Part shown: positions 26,955 to 36,961 of the stretch, piece after piece
Position numbering within the stretch: the stretch's first letter is position 1
Layout of the letters: each line of letters opens with the position of its first letter
Assembly: GCA_021732145.1 (NCBI GenBank)
Contig: JAKFVN010000004.1
Location: forward strand, 1-64,000
Direction of reading: 5' to 3'
DNA length: 64,000 bases
Source of the DNA: Alphaproteobacteria bacterium
Lineage (GTDB): Bacteria > Pseudomonadota > Alphaproteobacteria > UBA9219 > RGZA01
The notes under the pieces: model-generated
Databases searched by the model: none
What the model was told of the DNA's origin: nothing
Seen by the model: only the letters and a program-made list of their open reading frames with translations
Translations under genes and position numbers: made by a program

Positions 26955-27012
26955 GCGTTCCTCGGGATGTGAAAGTGAGTGAATGAGTGAGTAGACCAGA
27001 AATTACGCAATG

Positions 27013-27041
27013 AAATTACAGTGAGAAGTCATATAGTTCAA
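27013..27041 (-). promoter_or_regulatory. Promoter candidate for secY-adk
   Basis: TTGAAC (27041-27036 on the minus strand) and TAATTT (27018-27013) are 17 bp apart. They lie immediately after the rplO hairpin. The 5' leader before secY contains imperfect GTGA/ATGA tetranucleotide repeats (about 26968-26995 on the plus strand). Confidence 0.5.
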
Positions 27042-27045
27042 ATGA

Positions 27046-27072
27046 AAATACCGGCCAGATGGGCCGGTATTT
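27046..27072 (-). terminator. Hairpin terminator between rplO and secY
   Basis: AAATACCGGCC (27046-27056) pairs perfectly with 27062-27072 over 11 bp, with a 5-nt loop. Reading leftwards it runs into TATTTTCATTTG, a usable T-tract. It would end or attenuate the S10-spc transcript before secY. Confidence 0.65.
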
Positions 27073-27111
27073 CATAATCATTATGATTGTGCAGTGCCAA
27101 AAAACGATGGG

Positions 27112-27600
27112 TTAGGCAGCAGCAGCTTCAGCGCCGGCAATGGTCACTTTACCGCCCAGCTTTTCAACTGCAGCAACGGCTGATTTTGAAGCGCGCGCAA
27201 CCACAACGGTTACCTTGGTCTTCAATGCGCCCTTAGCCAGAAGGCTAACGCCGCCCGTTGCATTGCTTACAACGCCAGCCAAAATCATCATTTCCTGGGT
27301 GATGGCTTCCTTGGCATTCAAACGGCCAGCATCGATTGCCTGTTGCAGGGCGCCAAGGTTCATCACGGCGTATTGCGTTGCGTTTGGATTGTTAAATCCA
27401 CGCTTTGGCATACGGCGGTACAACGGCATCTGACCACCTTCGAACGCTTTCAAGCGAACGCCAGTACGTGCCTTTTGACCCTTTACGCCGCGGCCGGATG
27501 TCTTGCCTTGCGCAGAGCCGATACCACGACCAACAATCATGGGGCGTTTACGTGCGCCTTTGTTATCGCGAATTTCATTCAGCTTAATGGGCAGTTTCAT
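27112..27600 (-). CDS. rplO: 50S ribosomal protein L15
   Basis: The 162-residue protein has the Gly-rich N-terminus '[18 protein letters not shown]' and '[17 protein letters not shown]'. It follows rpsE with only 3 bp between, so the rpmD gene (L30) that usually sits here is missing. The C-terminus ends in an Ala-rich tail. Confidence 0.97.
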   Translation of the reverse strand: MKLPIKLNEIRDNKGARKRPMIVGRGIGSAQGKTSGRGVKGQKARTGVRLKAFEGGQMPLYRRMPKRGFNNPNATQYAVMNLGALQQAIDAGRLNAKEAITQEMMILAGVVSNATGGVSLLAKGALKTKVTVVVARASKSAVAAVEKLGGKVTIAGAEAAAA

Positions 27601-27603
27601 GGT

Positions 27604-28239
27604 TTACTCCTCTTTAGCGGATTCTTTTGTTGCAGCTTCTGCATCAAGTTTGCCGCCATATTCTTTTTGCTTGCCAACAATGTCGCTTACTTTCTTGTTG
27701 CGACGGTTTGCAACCTGGCGCGGGCTGACGGTTGATTTCAGCGCTTCCAGGGTTGCAAGGATCATGTTGTGCGGATTGGATGAACCAACCGATTTGGAAA
27801 TAACGTCTTGCACGCCAAGCACTTCGAATACGGCGCGCATTGGGCCGCCCGAAATGATACCGGTACCTGGAGGAGCTGTACGTAATACAACCTTACCTGC
27901 GCCGAAGTGACCGTATACATCGTGATGGATGGTGCGGCCTTCGCGCAATGGAATGCGGATCATGTTGCGTTTAGCAGCTTCGGTTGCTTTCTTCACTGCA
28001 TCGGGTACTTCGCGTGCCTTTGCGTGGGCAAAACCAATGCGGCCTTTTTGATCGCCAATCACCATCAGTGCAGCAAAACCAAAACGCTTACCGCCCTTTA
28101 CCACTTTGGCAACGCGGTTTACGGCAACCAGCTTTTCGATAAACGGGTTTTCGCCCTGATCACCACCGCGTTGTTCACCGCCACGGTTTTCAGAACGCTT
28201 GTTGTTATCGTCTTCTTGTTTCTTAGGACGTTGCGCCAT
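27604..28239 (-). CDS. rpsE: 30S ribosomal protein S5
   Basis: The 211-residue protein involved in decoding fidelity has core motifs '[20 protein letters not shown]', 'VVGDQKG'-type '[19 protein letters not shown]' and '[18 protein letters not shown]'. The ATG 'MAQRPKKQ' with AGGGGT 7 bp upstream is preferred over a TTG 18 bp earlier. An N-terminal Asn/Gly/Arg-rich extension of about 35 residues and a C-terminal Ala/Glu tail are longer than in E. coli. Confidence 0.97.
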   Translation of the reverse strand: MAQRPKKQEDDNNKRSENRGGEQRGGDQGENPFIEKLVAVNRVAKVVKGGKRFGFAALMVIGDQKGRIGFAHAKAREVPDAVKKATEAAKRNMIRIPLREGRTIHHDVYGHFGAGKVVLRTAPPGTGIISGGPMRAVFEVLGVQDVISKSVGSSNPHNMILATLEALKSTVSPRQVANRRNKKVSDIVGKQKEYGGKLDAEAATKESAKEE

Positions 28240-28276
28240 TAAATTACCCCTGTTCAAACCTTCATATGTTTAAAAA

Positions 28277-28648
28277 TTAGAATTCTAATCCGCCTTCGCG
28301 TGCACCTTCAGCCAGCGCTTTCACGCGGCCATGATAAAGGTAGCCAGCACGGTCAAATGCAACTTGTTTAACACCAGCTTTAATCGCGCGCTCGGCAAGC
28401 AACTTGCCAACCGCTACCGCTGCATCTTTGTTGGCAGTGGTTTTCAGCGACTTGCGCAAATCCTTGTCCATGGTGGAAGCCATGACAACGGTTACGTCCT
28501 TGGTGTCGTCAATAATTTGCGCGAACATGTGCTTGCTGGAGCGGAAAATGGAAAGACGCAAACGGCCCTTACCAGTTTCGGCCAAACGTGCGAGGCGTGT
28601 ACGAACACGCTGCTTACGACGGGCAAATTTATCTTTGTTGGTTAACAT
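28277..28648 (-). CDS. rplR: 50S ribosomal protein L18
   Basis: The 123-residue 5S rRNA-binding protein has '[20 protein letters not shown]' at the N-terminus and the C-terminal '[20 protein letters not shown]'. Spacing is 13 bp from rplF and 37 bp to rpsE. Confidence 0.97.
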   Translation of the reverse strand: MLTNKDKFARRKQRVRTRLARLAETGKGRLRLSIFRSSKHMFAQIIDDTKDVTVVMASTMDKDLRKSLKTTANKDAAVAVGKLLAERAIKAGVKQVAFDRAGYLYHGRVKALAEGAREGGLEF

Positions 28649-28661
28649 AGCTAACTCCTAA

Positions 28662-29195
28662 TTACTTCTTCTTACCTTCTTTACGTTGAATCTTTTCGCC
28701 CTGATAGCGAATGCCCTTACCTTTATAAGGTTCAGGACGCTTGTAACCGCGGATAACCGCAGCTACCTGGCCAACGCGTTGCTTGTCGATACCGGTGATC
28801 GACAACAAGGTTGGCTTTTCAGCTTTAATCGCGATGCCTTCTGGAATTGGGAAGCGTACTTCATGGCTGAAGCCGATGTTCAAAATCAGATCCTTGCCTT
28901 GAACGGCCGCCTTGAAACCAACGCCTTCGATTTCGAGCACTTGCTTGAAGCCGTTTGAAACGCCTTCCACCATCGATGCCAGCAAGTTGCGTGACGTTGC
29001 CCAGATCATGCGGGTTTGGCGTGATTCATTGCGCGGTGTCAGCACAACCTTGCCATCAACAAGCTTTACTTCAACGTTGCTATCAACATTGATGTTCAGC
29101 GTGCCGAGCTTGCCTTTAACGGCAACAGCCTGACCTTTGATATCTGCCGTCACACCTGACGGTAATGCTACTGGTTTTTGACCTACGCGTGACAT
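28662..29195 (-). CDS. rplF: 50S ribosomal protein L6
   Basis: The 177-residue protein has two duplicated domains, with 'MSRVGQKPVALPSGV' at the start and the C-terminal signature 'RPEPYKGKGIRYQGE'. It ends in a short Lys-rich tail. Confidence 0.97.
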   Translation of the reverse strand: MSRVGQKPVALPSGVTADIKGQAVAVKGKLGTLNINVDSNVEVKLVDGKVVLTPRNESRQTRMIWATSRNLLASMVEGVSNGFKQVLEIEGVGFKAAVQGKDLILNIGFSHEVRFPIPEGIAIKAEKPTLLSITGIDKQRVGQVAAVIRGYKRPEPYKGKGIRYQGEKIQRKEGKKK

Positions 29196-29220
29196 GTTAC
29201 TTCCCCGTTTAAACCTTCAA

Positions 29221-29619
29221 TTAGAATACGCGGCAAAGCACTTCGCCGCCCACATGGGCTGCACGTGCTTCGTTATCCGACATCACACCTTGCGGTGTCG
29301 ACAAAATGGAAATGCCAAGGCCGTTGTAAACGCGTGGCAAATCTTTAATACGAGCGTAAACGCGGCGACCCGGTGTTGACACGCGGTCAATACGGCGGAT
29401 GGCTGGTTCACCTTCGTGATACTTCAATTCAATAATCAGCGCGCTGCGGCCGTTACCACGGTCTTCTTCGCTGAAGGTGCGGATATAGCCTTCGCGTTGC
29501 AGCACTTCTAATACGTGCTTACGGAACACTGACATCGGGCTTTCAACTGTCGCCAGTTTTGCCATTTGTCCGTTACGTATGCGGGTGAGCATATCACCAA
29601 TTGGATCTGTCATCGTCAT
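29221..29619 (-). CDS. rpsH: 30S ribosomal protein S8
   Basis: The 132-residue protein has 'TDPIGDMLTRIRNGQMAK' and the C-terminal 'ILSTPQGVMSDNEARAAHVG'. S8 is the known translational repressor of the spc operon in E. coli; whether the target site exists here was not resolved. The first of two ATGs (MTMTDP) is taken because GGAAGGA lies 11 bp upstream of it. Confidence 0.97.
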   Translation of the reverse strand: MTMTDPIGDMLTRIRNGQMAKLATVESPMSVFRKHVLEVLQREGYIRTFSEEDRGNGRSALIIELKYHEGEPAIRRIDRVSTPGRRVYARIKDLPRVYNGLGISILSTPQGVMSDNEARAAHVGGEVLCRVF

Positions 29620-29638
29620 GATGCTTGTTTTCCTTCCA

Positions 29639-29944
29639 TTACCAGCTGGACTTTACGCAACCAGGAATTCTTCCTGATGATGCGAGGTCGCGAAATTTAA
29701 TACGGCACAATTTGAACTTGCGGTAATACGAGCGTGGACGGCCCGTAAGTTCGCAGCGATTATGAATGCGTGTGCGGCTTGAGTTACGTGGCATTTGCGC
29801 AAGCTTCAAAGTTGCAGCAAAGCGTTCTTCAATCGGCAGGCTACGGTTTGCGCAGATGGCTTTAAGCGCCTTACGCTTTGCAGCGCTGCCCTTTACCATG
29901 CGTTCACGTTTCTTGTTACGTTCAATAGCGCTCGTCTTGGCCAT
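29639..29944 (-). CDS. rpsN: 30S ribosomal protein S14, zinc-free long type
   Basis: The 101-residue form has '[20 protein letters not shown]' and no CxxC zinc ribbon. This is the C-minus paralog that is normal in alphaproteobacteria. It lies 12 bp downstream of rplE. Confidence 0.97.
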   Translation of the reverse strand: MAKTSAIERNKKRERMVKGSAAKRKALKAICANRSLPIEERFAATLKLAQMPRNSSRTRIHNRCELTGRPRSYYRKFKLCRIKFRDLASSGRIPGCVKSSW

Positions 29945-29956
29945 TCTTTTACTCCA

Positions 29957-30508
29957 CTATTTGATAAATGGCATGGAGAAGCCTTCGAGCAATGCCCGCG
30001 CTTCTTCATCGGTTTTTGCTGATGTCACGAACACAATGTCCATGCCACGAATTTCACCAATCTTGTCGTAATTGATTTCTGGGAAAACCAATTGCTCTTT
30101 CAGGCCCATGGCGTAGTTGCCGTTGCCGTCAAAGCTGCGGGTTGGAATACCGCGGAAGTCGCGTACGCGTGGCAGAGCCATGTTTACTAATCTGTCCAGG
30201 AATTCATACATATGCGCGCGGCGCAGGGTTACCTTGCAGCCGATTGGCAATTTTGCACGTGTCTTAAAGGTAGCAATCGCTTTCTTCGCGCGGGTAACGG
30301 TTGCGCGTTGACCTGAAATCAGGGTCAATTCTTCGGCAGCTTGCGTCACTTTCTTATTATCGTTTACGCCTTCGCCAACGCCCATGTTGATGACGATCTT
30401 TTCGAGGCGTGGCACTTCCATGACGTTTTCATATTTGAAACGCTCGATGAGGGCTGGACGTACAACCTTCTCGTAGTGCTGTTTTAATCTTGCTTCAACC
30501 TTAGCCAT
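29957..30508 (-). CDS. rplE: 50S ribosomal protein L5
   Basis: The 183-residue 5S rRNA-binding protein has '[17 protein letters not shown]', '[19 protein letters not shown]' and '[19 protein letters not shown]'. Normal length; 27 bp follow rplX. Confidence 0.97.
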   Translation of the reverse strand: MAKVEARLKQHYEKVVRPALIERFKYENVMEVPRLEKIVINMGVGEGVNDNKKVTQAAEELTLISGQRATVTRAKKAIATFKTRAKLPIGCKVTLRRAHMYEFLDRLVNMALPRVRDFRGIPTRSFDGNGNYAMGLKEQLVFPEINYDKIGEIRGMDIVFVTSAKTDEEARALLEGFSMPFIK

Positions 30509-30535
30509 AACGCTCTCCTAAATTATACCTGCCAA

Positions 30536-30856
30536 TTAAACTCTGCGAATTTCTTCGCCAGATTTTCTGGCAACCAATGCCTTTTCGCCGTTGCCCAATT
30601 GCTTCACGCCGGTGCGTGTTGCTTTGCCCGATTTCGGGTCAATATGCGCAACGTTTGAAATGTGGATCGATGCTTCCTTGCGAACCAAGCCGCCAGTGCT
30701 TTGTGCGCTTGGCTTGGTGTGACGGGTGACCATGTTCACGCCGGAAACCAACACGCGGCTTTCCTTTGGCATCACTGCCAGGACTTCACCTGTCTTGCCT
30801 TTGTCTTTGCCAGCAAGCACGATAACCTTGTCGTTCTTTTTGATCTTCTGTTTCAT
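30536..30856 (-). CDS. rplX: 50S ribosomal protein L24
   Basis: The 106-residue assembly initiator has the KOW motif '[19 protein letters not shown]', followed by '[19 protein letters not shown]'. Normal length for the family. Confidence 0.97.
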   Translation of the reverse strand: MKQKIKKNDKVIVLAGKDKGKTGEVLAVMPKESRVLVSGVNMVTRHTKPSAQSTGGLVRKEASIHISNVAHIDPKSGKATRTGVKQLGNGEKALVARKSGEEIRRV

Positions 30857-30877
30857 AATAATATTCCCTACCGGTCC

Positions 30878-31246
30878 TTATAGAACTTCGCCAGCGAGCG
30901 AAATGATTTTCATAAAGCCCAGCGCTCGAAGCTCGCGAACCACTGGTCCAAAGATACGTGTGCCGATCGGTTCACGATCCTTGTTGATCAGAACGGCGGC
31001 ATTGCGGTCAAAACGGATGGTCGAACCATCATCGCGCTTCACATCGTACTTGGTGCGAACGATAACGGCTTTGTGCACGTCGCCCTTCTTAACGCGGCCA
31101 CGTGGAATAGCATCCTTGATGGACACAACGATAACGTCGCCCACGGAAGCTACTTTGCGCTTGGAACCACCCAGCACTTTAATGCACATCACCTTCTTTG
31201 CGCCGCTATTGTCAGCAACTTCGAGGGTAGATTCTTGTTGTATCAT
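30878..31246 (-). CDS. rplN: 50S ribosomal protein L14
   Basis: The 122-residue protein has '[20 protein letters not shown]' and '[19 protein letters not shown]'. Length matches E. coli almost exactly. It is the first gene of the classical spc section; no separate promoter was seen in the 22 bp after rpsQ. Confidence 0.97.
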   Translation of the reverse strand: MIQQESTLEVADNSGAKKVMCIKVLGGSKRKVASVGDVIVVSIKDAIPRGRVKKGDVHKAVIVRTKYDVKRDDGSTIRFDRNAAVLINKDREPIGTRIFGPVVRELRALGFMKIISLAGEVL

Positions 31247-31268
31247 GACCTTATTCCCTAACTAAAAA

Positions 31269-31583
31269 CTACTTTGCTTTCGCAACTTTCTTCTTTGGTT
31301 CTTTTGCTGGCGCTTTCGCTGGAGCAGCCTTTGGAGCCGCACTGCCTACTTCGCCGCCGCCAACGAGCATCCACTTCTTGCGCTTGGAAATCGGGCGGCA
31401 TTCAATGATGTCCACCGTTTGGCCAAGCTTGGCTTGTTCGTTTTCGTCATGCGCCAGATATTTCTTCGAGTTCTTCACGAACTTTTTGTAAATCGGGTGC
31501 ATCACCTTACGTTCAACGAGAACGGTGATGGTCTTGTCTGCTTTATCGCTAACAACAACACCTTGTAAAACACGACGTGGCAT
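31269..31583 (-). CDS. rpsQ: 30S ribosomal protein S17
   Basis: The 104-residue protein has the core '[20 protein letters not shown]' and '[18 protein letters not shown]'. The last 27 or so residues form an Ala/Pro/Lys-rich tail absent from E. coli S17. Confidence 0.96.
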   Translation of the reverse strand: MPRRVLQGVVVSDKADKTITVLVERKVMHPIYKKFVKNSKKYLAHDENEQAKLGQTVDIIECRPISKRKKWMLVGGGEVGSAAPKAAPAKAPAKEPKKKVAKAK

Positions 31584-31593
31584 AATTTAACTC

Positions 31594-31803
31594 CTAAGCT
31601 TTCTTCTTTTGCTTGCGTTGGTTTTGAATGGTCAAAACCTGCGCGATTTCTTTTTTCACTTGGCCGGAACGTGCAGGCTTCGCCAATTGACCCGTGCTCT
31701 TTTGAAAACGCAGGTTGAATTGTTCCTTGCGGAGAACGATGAGCTGTTCTTTCAATTCATCGTCTGACTTCGTTCTAATATCGCTTGCTTTAACTAAACC
31801 CAT
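31594..31803 (-). CDS. rpmC: 50S ribosomal protein L29
   Basis: The 69-residue two-helix protein starts 'MGLVKASDIRTKSDDELKEQ' and contains 'KEQFNLRFQKSTGQL'. GGAGAGAG directly before this ATG favours it over an ATG 12 bp upstream that overlaps the rplP stop. Confidence 0.95.
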   Translation of the reverse strand: MGLVKASDIRTKSDDELKEQLIVLRKEQFNLRFQKSTGQLAKPARSGQVKKEIAQVLTIQNQRKQKKKA

Positions 31804-31814
31804 GTCTCTCTCCA

Positions 31815-32228
31815 TTATGCCGCGATACGTGTGACCATCTTGGTCTTGATCGGCAACTTGGCCGAAGCAAGTTCAAATGCTTCACGTGCGATTTGCGGGC
31901 TGACACCATCAATTTCAAACATGATGCGGCCAGCGTGAACACGCATGACCCAAAACTCTGGGGTACCCTTACCGGAACCCATACGTACTTCAGCAGGCTT
32001 GCGTGATACTGGAACGTCCGGGAACATCCGGATCCATACGCGGCCTTGACGCTTCATGTGACGCGCAATCGCACGGCGGGCAGCTTCAATCTGGCGCGCG
32101 GTGATACGTTCTGGTTCCATCGCCTTTAAGCCGAATGAACCAAACGCGAGTGTATAACCGGCTTTTGCTGCGCCATGAATGCGGCCTTTGTGGCCTTTGC
32201 GGTACTTTGTTTTCTTTGGTTGTAACAT
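31815..32228 (-). CDS. rplP: 50S ribosomal protein L16
   Basis: The 137-residue protein near the peptidyl-transferase centre has '[16 protein letters not shown]', '[20 protein letters not shown]' and '[20 protein letters not shown]'. Normal length. Confidence 0.97.
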   Translation of the reverse strand: MLQPKKTKYRKGHKGRIHGAAKAGYTLAFGSFGLKAMEPERITARQIEAARRAIARHMKRQGRVWIRMFPDVPVSRKPAEVRMGSGKGTPEFWVMRVHAGRIMFEIDGVSPQIAREAFELASAKLPIKTKMVTRIAA

Positions 32229-32265
32229 CGTATTTACCCTTACATTATTTTCCGATTACGCAAAA

Positions 32266-32946
32266 TTAGGTGCGTGATGCAGATCCTTCCAATTGACGGC
32301 GTTCAACAGCACCCGGATCGTGATCCAGAATTTCGCCCTTGAAAATCCAAACTTTTACGCCGCATGCGCCGTAGGTGGTTTGCGCAGTTGCAACACCGTA
32401 GTCAACGTCAGCACGAAGTGTGTGCAACGGAACGCGTCCTTCGCGGTACCATTCCATACGTGCGATTTCTGCGCCGCCCAAACGACCGGAGCAGTTGATA
32501 CGAATACCCAGTGCGCCCAAACGCATTGCGGTTTGCACGGCGCGCTTCATCGCGCGACGGAATGCCACGCGGCGTTCCAATTGTTGTGCAATGTTTTCTG
32601 CAACAAGGGTTGAATCCAATTCCGGCTTGCGGATTTCAACGATGTTGAGGCTCACTTCGGAAGCGGTCATCTTGCCGATATCTGACTTCAACTTTTCGAT
32701 ATCTGCACCCTTCTTGCCAATAACAACGCCTGGACGTGCGGAGTGGATGGTCACACGGGCTTTCTTCGCCGGACGTTCAATCACAACGCGTGCAACACCT
32801 GCTTGCTTCAGCTTGTCGGTGAGGTATTCACGGATTTCGAAATCTTCATGAAGAAGACCACCGTATTCCTTACCTGCGAACCAACGGCTATCCCATGTGC
32901 GGATGATGCCTAAACGCAAACCTACTGGATTAACTTTCTGACCCAT
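32266..32946 (-). CDS. rpsC: 30S ribosomal protein S3
   Basis: The 226-residue mRNA-entry protein has a KH domain ('[19 protein letters not shown]') and the C-terminal '[20 protein letters not shown]'. Normal length; 10 bp behind rplV. Confidence 0.97.
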   Translation of the reverse strand: MGQKVNPVGLRLGIIRTWDSRWFAGKEYGGLLHEDFEIREYLTDKLKQAGVARVVIERPAKKARVTIHSARPGVVIGKKGADIEKLKSDIGKMTASEVSLNIVEIRKPELDSTLVAENIAQQLERRVAFRRAMKRAVQTAMRLGALGIRINCSGRLGGAEIARMEWYREGRVPLHTLRADVDYGVATAQTTYGACGVKVWIFKGEILDHDPGAVERRQLEGSASRT

Positions 32947-32955
32947 TGTCGCCCC

Positions 32956-33405
32956 TTACTTTGCCTTTGGCTTTGTGGTTTTTGGGGCAGCGGTCTTCGC
33001 TGCCTTTGGATTTGTCTTTTTAACTTTCTTCACTTCTTCAACTTCACGTACAACGATACGCAGATTGCTGTATGGCTTTTGAATGCCATCGCCCTTACCG
33101 CGGCCACGTGCGTGGAAACGCTTCAGAACAAATGCGCGGCCAACCGTTGCTTCCACAACAACCAAGCGATCCACATCGAGCTGGTGGTTGTTTTCGGCAT
33201 TCGCAATCGCGGATTGCAAAACTTTGTAAACTTCTTTTGAAACGCGGCGTTCGTTGAACGCAAGCATGGTCAAAGCTGCCGAGGCTTTCTTGCCGCGGAT
33301 CATTTGCGCAACAAGGTTGAGCTTACGCGCGCCAGAACGAACAGTCTTGGCAATCGCCATCGCTTCGTTGTCGGCTACTTCTCTTGGGTTTGTTGACTTA
33401 CTCAT
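32956..33405 (-). CDS. rplV: 50S ribosomal protein L22
   Basis: The 149-residue protein of the exit tunnel has 'SGARKLNLVAQMIRGKKASA' and the hairpin region 'RAFVLKRFHARGRGKGDGI'. A C-terminal tail of about 35 Lys/Ala/Thr residues extends beyond the E. coli length of 110. Confidence 0.97.
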   Translation of the reverse strand: MSKSTNPREVADNEAMAIAKTVRSGARKLNLVAQMIRGKKASAALTMLAFNERRVSKEVYKVLQSAIANAENNHQLDVDRLVVVEATVGRAFVLKRFHARGRGKGDGIQKPYSNLRIVVREVEEVKKVKKTNPKAAKTAAPKTTKPKAK

Positions 33406-33416
33406 TCGTTACCCTC

Positions 33417-33698
33417 TTACTTTTCTTCTGTCTTCTTTTCGGTGCCGCCATGTGCAACGAAAATACGTGTCGGAGCAAATTCACCAAACTTATGACCAAT
33501 CATGTGTTCGGTTACTGAAACTGGCAAAAACTTGTGGCCGTTATAAACACCAAAGGTCAGGCCAACGAACTGTGGCAAAATGGTCGTGCGACGTGACCAG
33601 GTCTTGATAATTTCGTGACGGCCTGAAGCGCGGGCTTTATCTGCCTTCTTCAACATGTACCCATCAACGAACGGGCCTTTCCAAACTGAACGTGCCAT
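33417..33698 (-). CDS. rpsS: 30S ribosomal protein S19
   Basis: The 93-residue protein has '[19 protein letters not shown]' and '[20 protein letters not shown]'. Normal length. Confidence 0.97.
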   Translation of the reverse strand: MARSVWKGPFVDGYMLKKADKARASGRHEIIKTWSRRTTILPQFVGLTFGVYNGHKFLPVSVTEHMIGHKFGEFAPTRIFVAHGGTEKKTEEK

Positions 33699-33709
33699 TT
33701 TAGCTCCTA

Positions 33710-34546
33710 TTATCCCTTATTGCGTTTCTTGCGACCCTGAATGATGTTCAGTGTGGTGCGCTTGTTCTTGCGTGTCTTGGTTCCCTTGGTGCCCTTACCC
33801 CAAGGCGTTACCGGATGACGACCACCGGATGTGCGGCCTTCACCACCACCGTGTGGATGGTCGATCGGGTTCATGGCAACGCCGCGAACAGTTGGGCGCG
33901 TACCCATCCAGCGCTTACGGCCTGCTTTACCAAGTGAAATGTTGAAATGATCTGGGTTTGAAACCGCGCCAACTGTTGCCATGCAATCTTCTGGAACGAG
34001 GCGAACTTCACCCGAGGTAATCTTGATTTGCGCTTTACCGTTATCACGGCCAACGAGTTGGGCATACGCACCAGCTGAACGTGCAATCTGACCACCCTTA
34101 CCCACGCGCATTTCGACGTTATGGATGATGGTGCCAACGGGCATGTTCTTCAACGGCATTGCGTTGCCTGGCTTCACGTCAACACGTGCGCCGGAAACAA
34201 CTGTGTCACCAACCTTCAAGCGTTGTGGTGCAAGAATGTAGGACAATGCGCCATTGGTGTATTTGATAAGCGCGATAAACGCGGTACGACCTGGATCGTA
34301 TTCCAGACGTTCAACGGTTGCTGGAATATCATGCGTTAAACGCTTGAAGTCCACCTTGCGGTACAGCTTCTTGTGACCACCACCAATGTGACGCGTGGTG
34401 ATGCGGCCTTTGTTATTACGGCCACCGGTCTTGCGAACGCCTTCGGTCAATGACTTAACCGGGCCACCCTTCCACAATTCGGAACGGTCGATCTGCACCA
34501 ATTGACGGGTGCTAGGTGTTATTGGGTTGTATGTCTTTAAAGCCAT
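33710..34546 (-). CDS. rplB: 50S ribosomal protein L2
   Basis: The 278-residue peptidyl-transferase-centre protein has '[20 protein letters not shown]', '[18 protein letters not shown]' and the C-terminal '[20 protein letters not shown]', whose His is conserved for activity. Confidence 0.98.
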   Translation of the reverse strand: MALKTYNPITPSTRQLVQIDRSELWKGGPVKSLTEGVRKTGGRNNKGRITTRHIGGGHKKLYRKVDFKRLTHDIPATVERLEYDPGRTAFIALIKYTNGALSYILAPQRLKVGDTVVSGARVDVKPGNAMPLKNMPVGTIIHNVEMRVGKGGQIARSAGAYAQLVGRDNGKAQIKITSGEVRLVPEDCMATVGAVSNPDHFNISLGKAGRKRWMGTRPTVRGVAMNPIDHPHGGGEGRTSGGRHPVTPWGKGTKGTKTRKNKRTTLNIIQGRKKRNKG

Positions 34547-34557
34547 GTGGTGTACTC

Positions 34558-34881
34558 CTAGATACCGGTAGCAACATCGATGCTCTGGCCTTCAGCAAGC
34601 GTGACATAAGCCAGCTTGATATCAGGACGCAGACCAGGACGGCCTTTGAAATTCTTTGTCTTGCCCTTGCGGATTTGGGTGTTCACAGCAACAACCTTTA
34701 CCTTGAACAAGCTTTCAACCGCGCCGCGAATTTGTGGCTTGGAAGCGCTCGTGCACACTTGAAAAACAACTTGGTTGTGTGCGGAAGCAGCCGTTGTCTT
34801 TTCGCTCATGATTGGGCGAATGATCGTGTTGTATTCTGCGGCTGTTGGCGCTTTCGCGGCGTTTGCTTTTTGCTTGCTCAT
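34558..34881 (-). CDS. rplW: 50S ribosomal protein L23
   Basis: The 107-residue protein of the tunnel exit has '[20 protein letters not shown]' and '[20 protein letters not shown]'. Two adjacent ATGs follow AAGGAAG; the second ('[10 protein letters not shown]') gives the better spacing. A longer frame extends 51 bp upstream without support. Confidence 0.95.
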   Translation of the reverse strand: MSKQKANAAKAPTAAEYNTIIRPIMSEKTTAASAHNQVVFQVCTSASKPQIRGAVESLFKVKVVAVNTQIRKGKTKNFKGRPGLRPDIKLAYVTLAEGQSIDVATGI

Positions 34882-34936
34882 CATATCTTCCTTTTTTCGT
34901 TCGTTCTGCGCCGCGTAAATCACGCGCCGCAACCAC

Positions 34937-35560
34937 TCACTTCAATCGCTCCGTCAGTTGTTCAACCGCGTTCTTGGTCAATACCAAGGTGTCGCGGCGG
35001 ATAATGTCATACACATTCGCGCCTTGTTCTGGCAGCACATCAACGTGCTTGATGTTGCGTACGGAAAGGGCAAAATTCTTGTCAATGTTTGCACCATCGA
35101 TGATCAGCGCGGATTGGTCTGCGCCAAGTGACTTCAATGCAGCAGCCATCGCTTTGGTCTTGATGCCGGTTGCCTTGGCGCTGTCGATGATGATGAGCTT
35201 GCCTTCAGCTTGCTTTGCCGACAAGGCAACGCGCAATGCTTGAGCGCGAACCTGCTTTGGCAAATCGTAGCCATGCGAACGAACAACAGGCCCGAAAATC
35301 ACTGCACCCTTGCGGAATTGCGGTGAACGCAATGAACCTTGGCGTGCACGACCTGTACCCTTTTGCGCCCAAGGCTTCTTGGTGGTGCCGCTGATTTCAG
35401 CAATCGTCTTGGCCTTGTGGGTGCCGGCGCGGCGCTTTGACAATTGCCAGTGAATAGCACGTGCCAATAAATCCTGACGCACATCGCAACCGAACACATC
35501 TTGGTTCAGTTCGATTTCGCCTACGGCTTTGTTTTGGAGGTTTTTAACTGAGAGCTTCAT
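34937..35560 (-). CDS. rplD: 50S ribosomal protein L4
   Basis: The 207-residue protein has '[20 protein letters not shown]', '[20 protein letters not shown]' and '[20 protein letters not shown]'. In E. coli L4 represses the S10 operon; the rpsJ leader here was not matched to that target. Confidence 0.97.
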   Translation of the reverse strand: MKLSVKNLQNKAVGEIELNQDVFGCDVRQDLLARAIHWQLSKRRAGTHKAKTIAEISGTTKKPWAQKGTGRARQGSLRSPQFRKGAVIFGPVVRSHGYDLPKQVRAQALRVALSAKQAEGKLIIIDSAKATGIKTKAMAAALKSLGADQSALIIDGANIDKNFALSVRNIKHVDVLPEQGANVYDIIRRDTLVLTKNAVEQLTERLK

Positions 35561-35563
35561 GGC

Positions 35564-36331
35564 TTATTCCTTATTTTCTTCAGCAGCTGCTGGCGCTGGA
35601 GCTTCTGCTGCTGGTGCAGCTTTTGCTTCAGGCGCCTTTTCAGCTTTTTGGGCTGCGCCTTGCTTCAAGCCTGCTGGTTTTGGTGCAGCTTTCGGCAATG
35701 CGCGCTTTACAGCGTCACGTACCATTACAAATGAACCTTCAGAACCTGGAACCGAACCGCTCACGAACAGCAAACCTTCTTCAGCATCCACTTGAACGAT
35801 GGAAAGATTTGGGATGGTTGCGCGAACTTGGCCCATGTGACCGGCCATCTTCTTGTTCTTGAAAACGCGGCCTGGATCTTGGCGGTTACCGGTTGAACCG
35901 TGTGCACGGTGAGTAATCGACACACCGTGTGATGCTGGCATACCACCGAAGTTGTAACGCTTCATAACACCTTGGAAGCCTTTACCGATGGTGGTGCCGG
36001 TTACGTCAACAAATTGACCCGGCACGAAATGCTCCGCGCTGATTTCTGCGCCTACTTCCAATAATGCGTCTTTTGAAACGCGGAATTCAACGAGTTTGCG
36101 TTTAGGCAATACGTTTGCTTTTGCAAAGTGACCGCGCATCGCTTTATTGGAGCGGTTAGCCTTCACATCATCAAAGCCCATTTGCACAGCGGTGTAGCCG
36201 TTCTTTTCTTCGCTGCGTACGGCAACAACCTGGTTGCCTTTCATCAGCAATACGGTCACGGCAACGTGTTGGCCTTTATCATCAAAGACCTTCGTCATGC
36301 CCAGTTTTTTTGCAATAAGTCCTGTTCTCAT
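35564..36331 (-). CDS. rplC: 50S ribosomal protein L3
   Basis: The 255-residue protein starts '[20 protein letters not shown]' and contains '[19 protein letters not shown]' and '[20 protein letters not shown]'. GGAGAG before this ATG decides the start over an ATG 12 bp upstream overlapping rpsJ. An Ala/Pro/Glu-rich C-terminal tail of about 45 residues is lineage-specific. Confidence 0.96.
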   Translation of the reverse strand: MRTGLIAKKLGMTKVFDDKGQHVAVTVLLMKGNQVVAVRSEEKNGYTAVQMGFDDVKANRSNKAMRGHFAKANVLPKRKLVEFRVSKDALLEVGAEISAEHFVPGQFVDVTGTTIGKGFQGVMKRYNFGGMPASHGVSITHRAHGSTGNRQDPGRVFKNKKMAGHMGQVRATIPNLSIVQVDAEEGLLFVSGSVPGSEGSFVMVRDAVKRALPKAAPKPAGLKQGAAQKAEKAPEAKAAPAAEAPAPAAAEENKE

Positions 36332-36342
36332 AATTCTCTCCA

Positions 36343-36657
36343 TTAAGCCTGAAGCTTAATCTCCACATCCACACCGGCCGCCAAATCGAGCTTCATCAAC
36401 GCATCAATCGTTTGCGGCGTTGCTTCAAGAATATCGAGAAGACGTTTGTGTGTGCGGATTTCAAATTGTTCACGTGACTTTTTATCAACGTGCGGGCCGC
36501 GGTTTACGGTGAAGCGTTCAAAACGTGTAGGCAACGGAATGGGGCCGCGTACGCGTGCACCGGTTCGCTTTGCCGTGTTGACGATTTCACTTACCGATGT
36601 GTCAAGCACACGGTGGTCAAATGCCTTAAGGCGGATACGGATAACTTGCGCTTCCAT
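36343..36657 (-). CDS. rpsJ: 30S ribosomal protein S10
   Basis: The 104-residue protein has '[20 protein letters not shown]', '[20 protein letters not shown]' and '[20 protein letters not shown]'. It heads the S10 operon after a 304-bp gap from tuf. Confidence 0.98.
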   Translation of the reverse strand: MEAQVIRIRLKAFDHRVLDTSVSEIVNTAKRTGARVRGPIPLPTRFERFTVNRGPHVDKKSREQFEIRTHKRLLDILEATPQTIDALMKLDLAAGVDVEIKLQA

Positions 36658-36837
36658 GAGAATCGCTTTCTTCTTTTTTTCCTGCTCTTAAGCGTTTCTA
36701 CTTCCCGAAAAACTGCGCATCATTACGCAAGTTCAAAAAGCAAATAGCCAAAAAGACTTTCCATTTGACAGACTTTCCGGACAATCCGGTAGTCCCTGTC
36801 ATAAAAAACTAGGTCCACTTTTTTTAAAGAGCGCACC

Positions 36838-36865
36838 TATATAACCCAGAAACTTTACTTTCCAA
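36838..36865 (-). promoter_or_regulatory. Promoter candidate for the S10 operon
   Basis: On the minus strand TTGGAA (36865-36860) is followed after 16 bp by TATATA (36843-36838). The -35 overlaps the end of a 7-bp stem (36867-36873 with 36881-36887), GCGGTTT/AAACCGC. It would give a leader of about 170 nt. Confidence 0.35.
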
Positions 36866-36917
36866 AGCGGTTTTATTAAGAAACCGCCCAGAAAACCAAG
36901 CGTAGCTTAAGGTATTG

Positions 36918-36943
36918 GCGGGGCTGGATTTCTCCTGCCCCGC
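36918..36943 (-). terminator. Hairpin behind tuf
   Basis: GCGGGGC (36918-36924) pairs with GCCCCGC (36937-36943), 18 bp beyond the tuf stop, with two further inner G-C pairs. No T-tract follows on the minus strand, so termination may need Rho or may be partial, letting str transcripts enter the S10 genes. Confidence 0.45.
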
Positions 36944-36961
36944 AAAACCTTTTAACGATTG

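Larger units (their letters stand above)
36658..36961. other. Gene-free stretch between tuf and rpsJ
   Basis: These 304 bp contain the end of the str transcript and the start of the S10 transcript. I see a G/C hairpin near tuf (36918-36943), a second stem (36867-36887), a weak promoter candidate (36838-36865), and a leader hairpin with arms CCGGA/TCCGG and GACT/AGTC around 36771-36795. No gene is credible. Confidence 0.6.
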
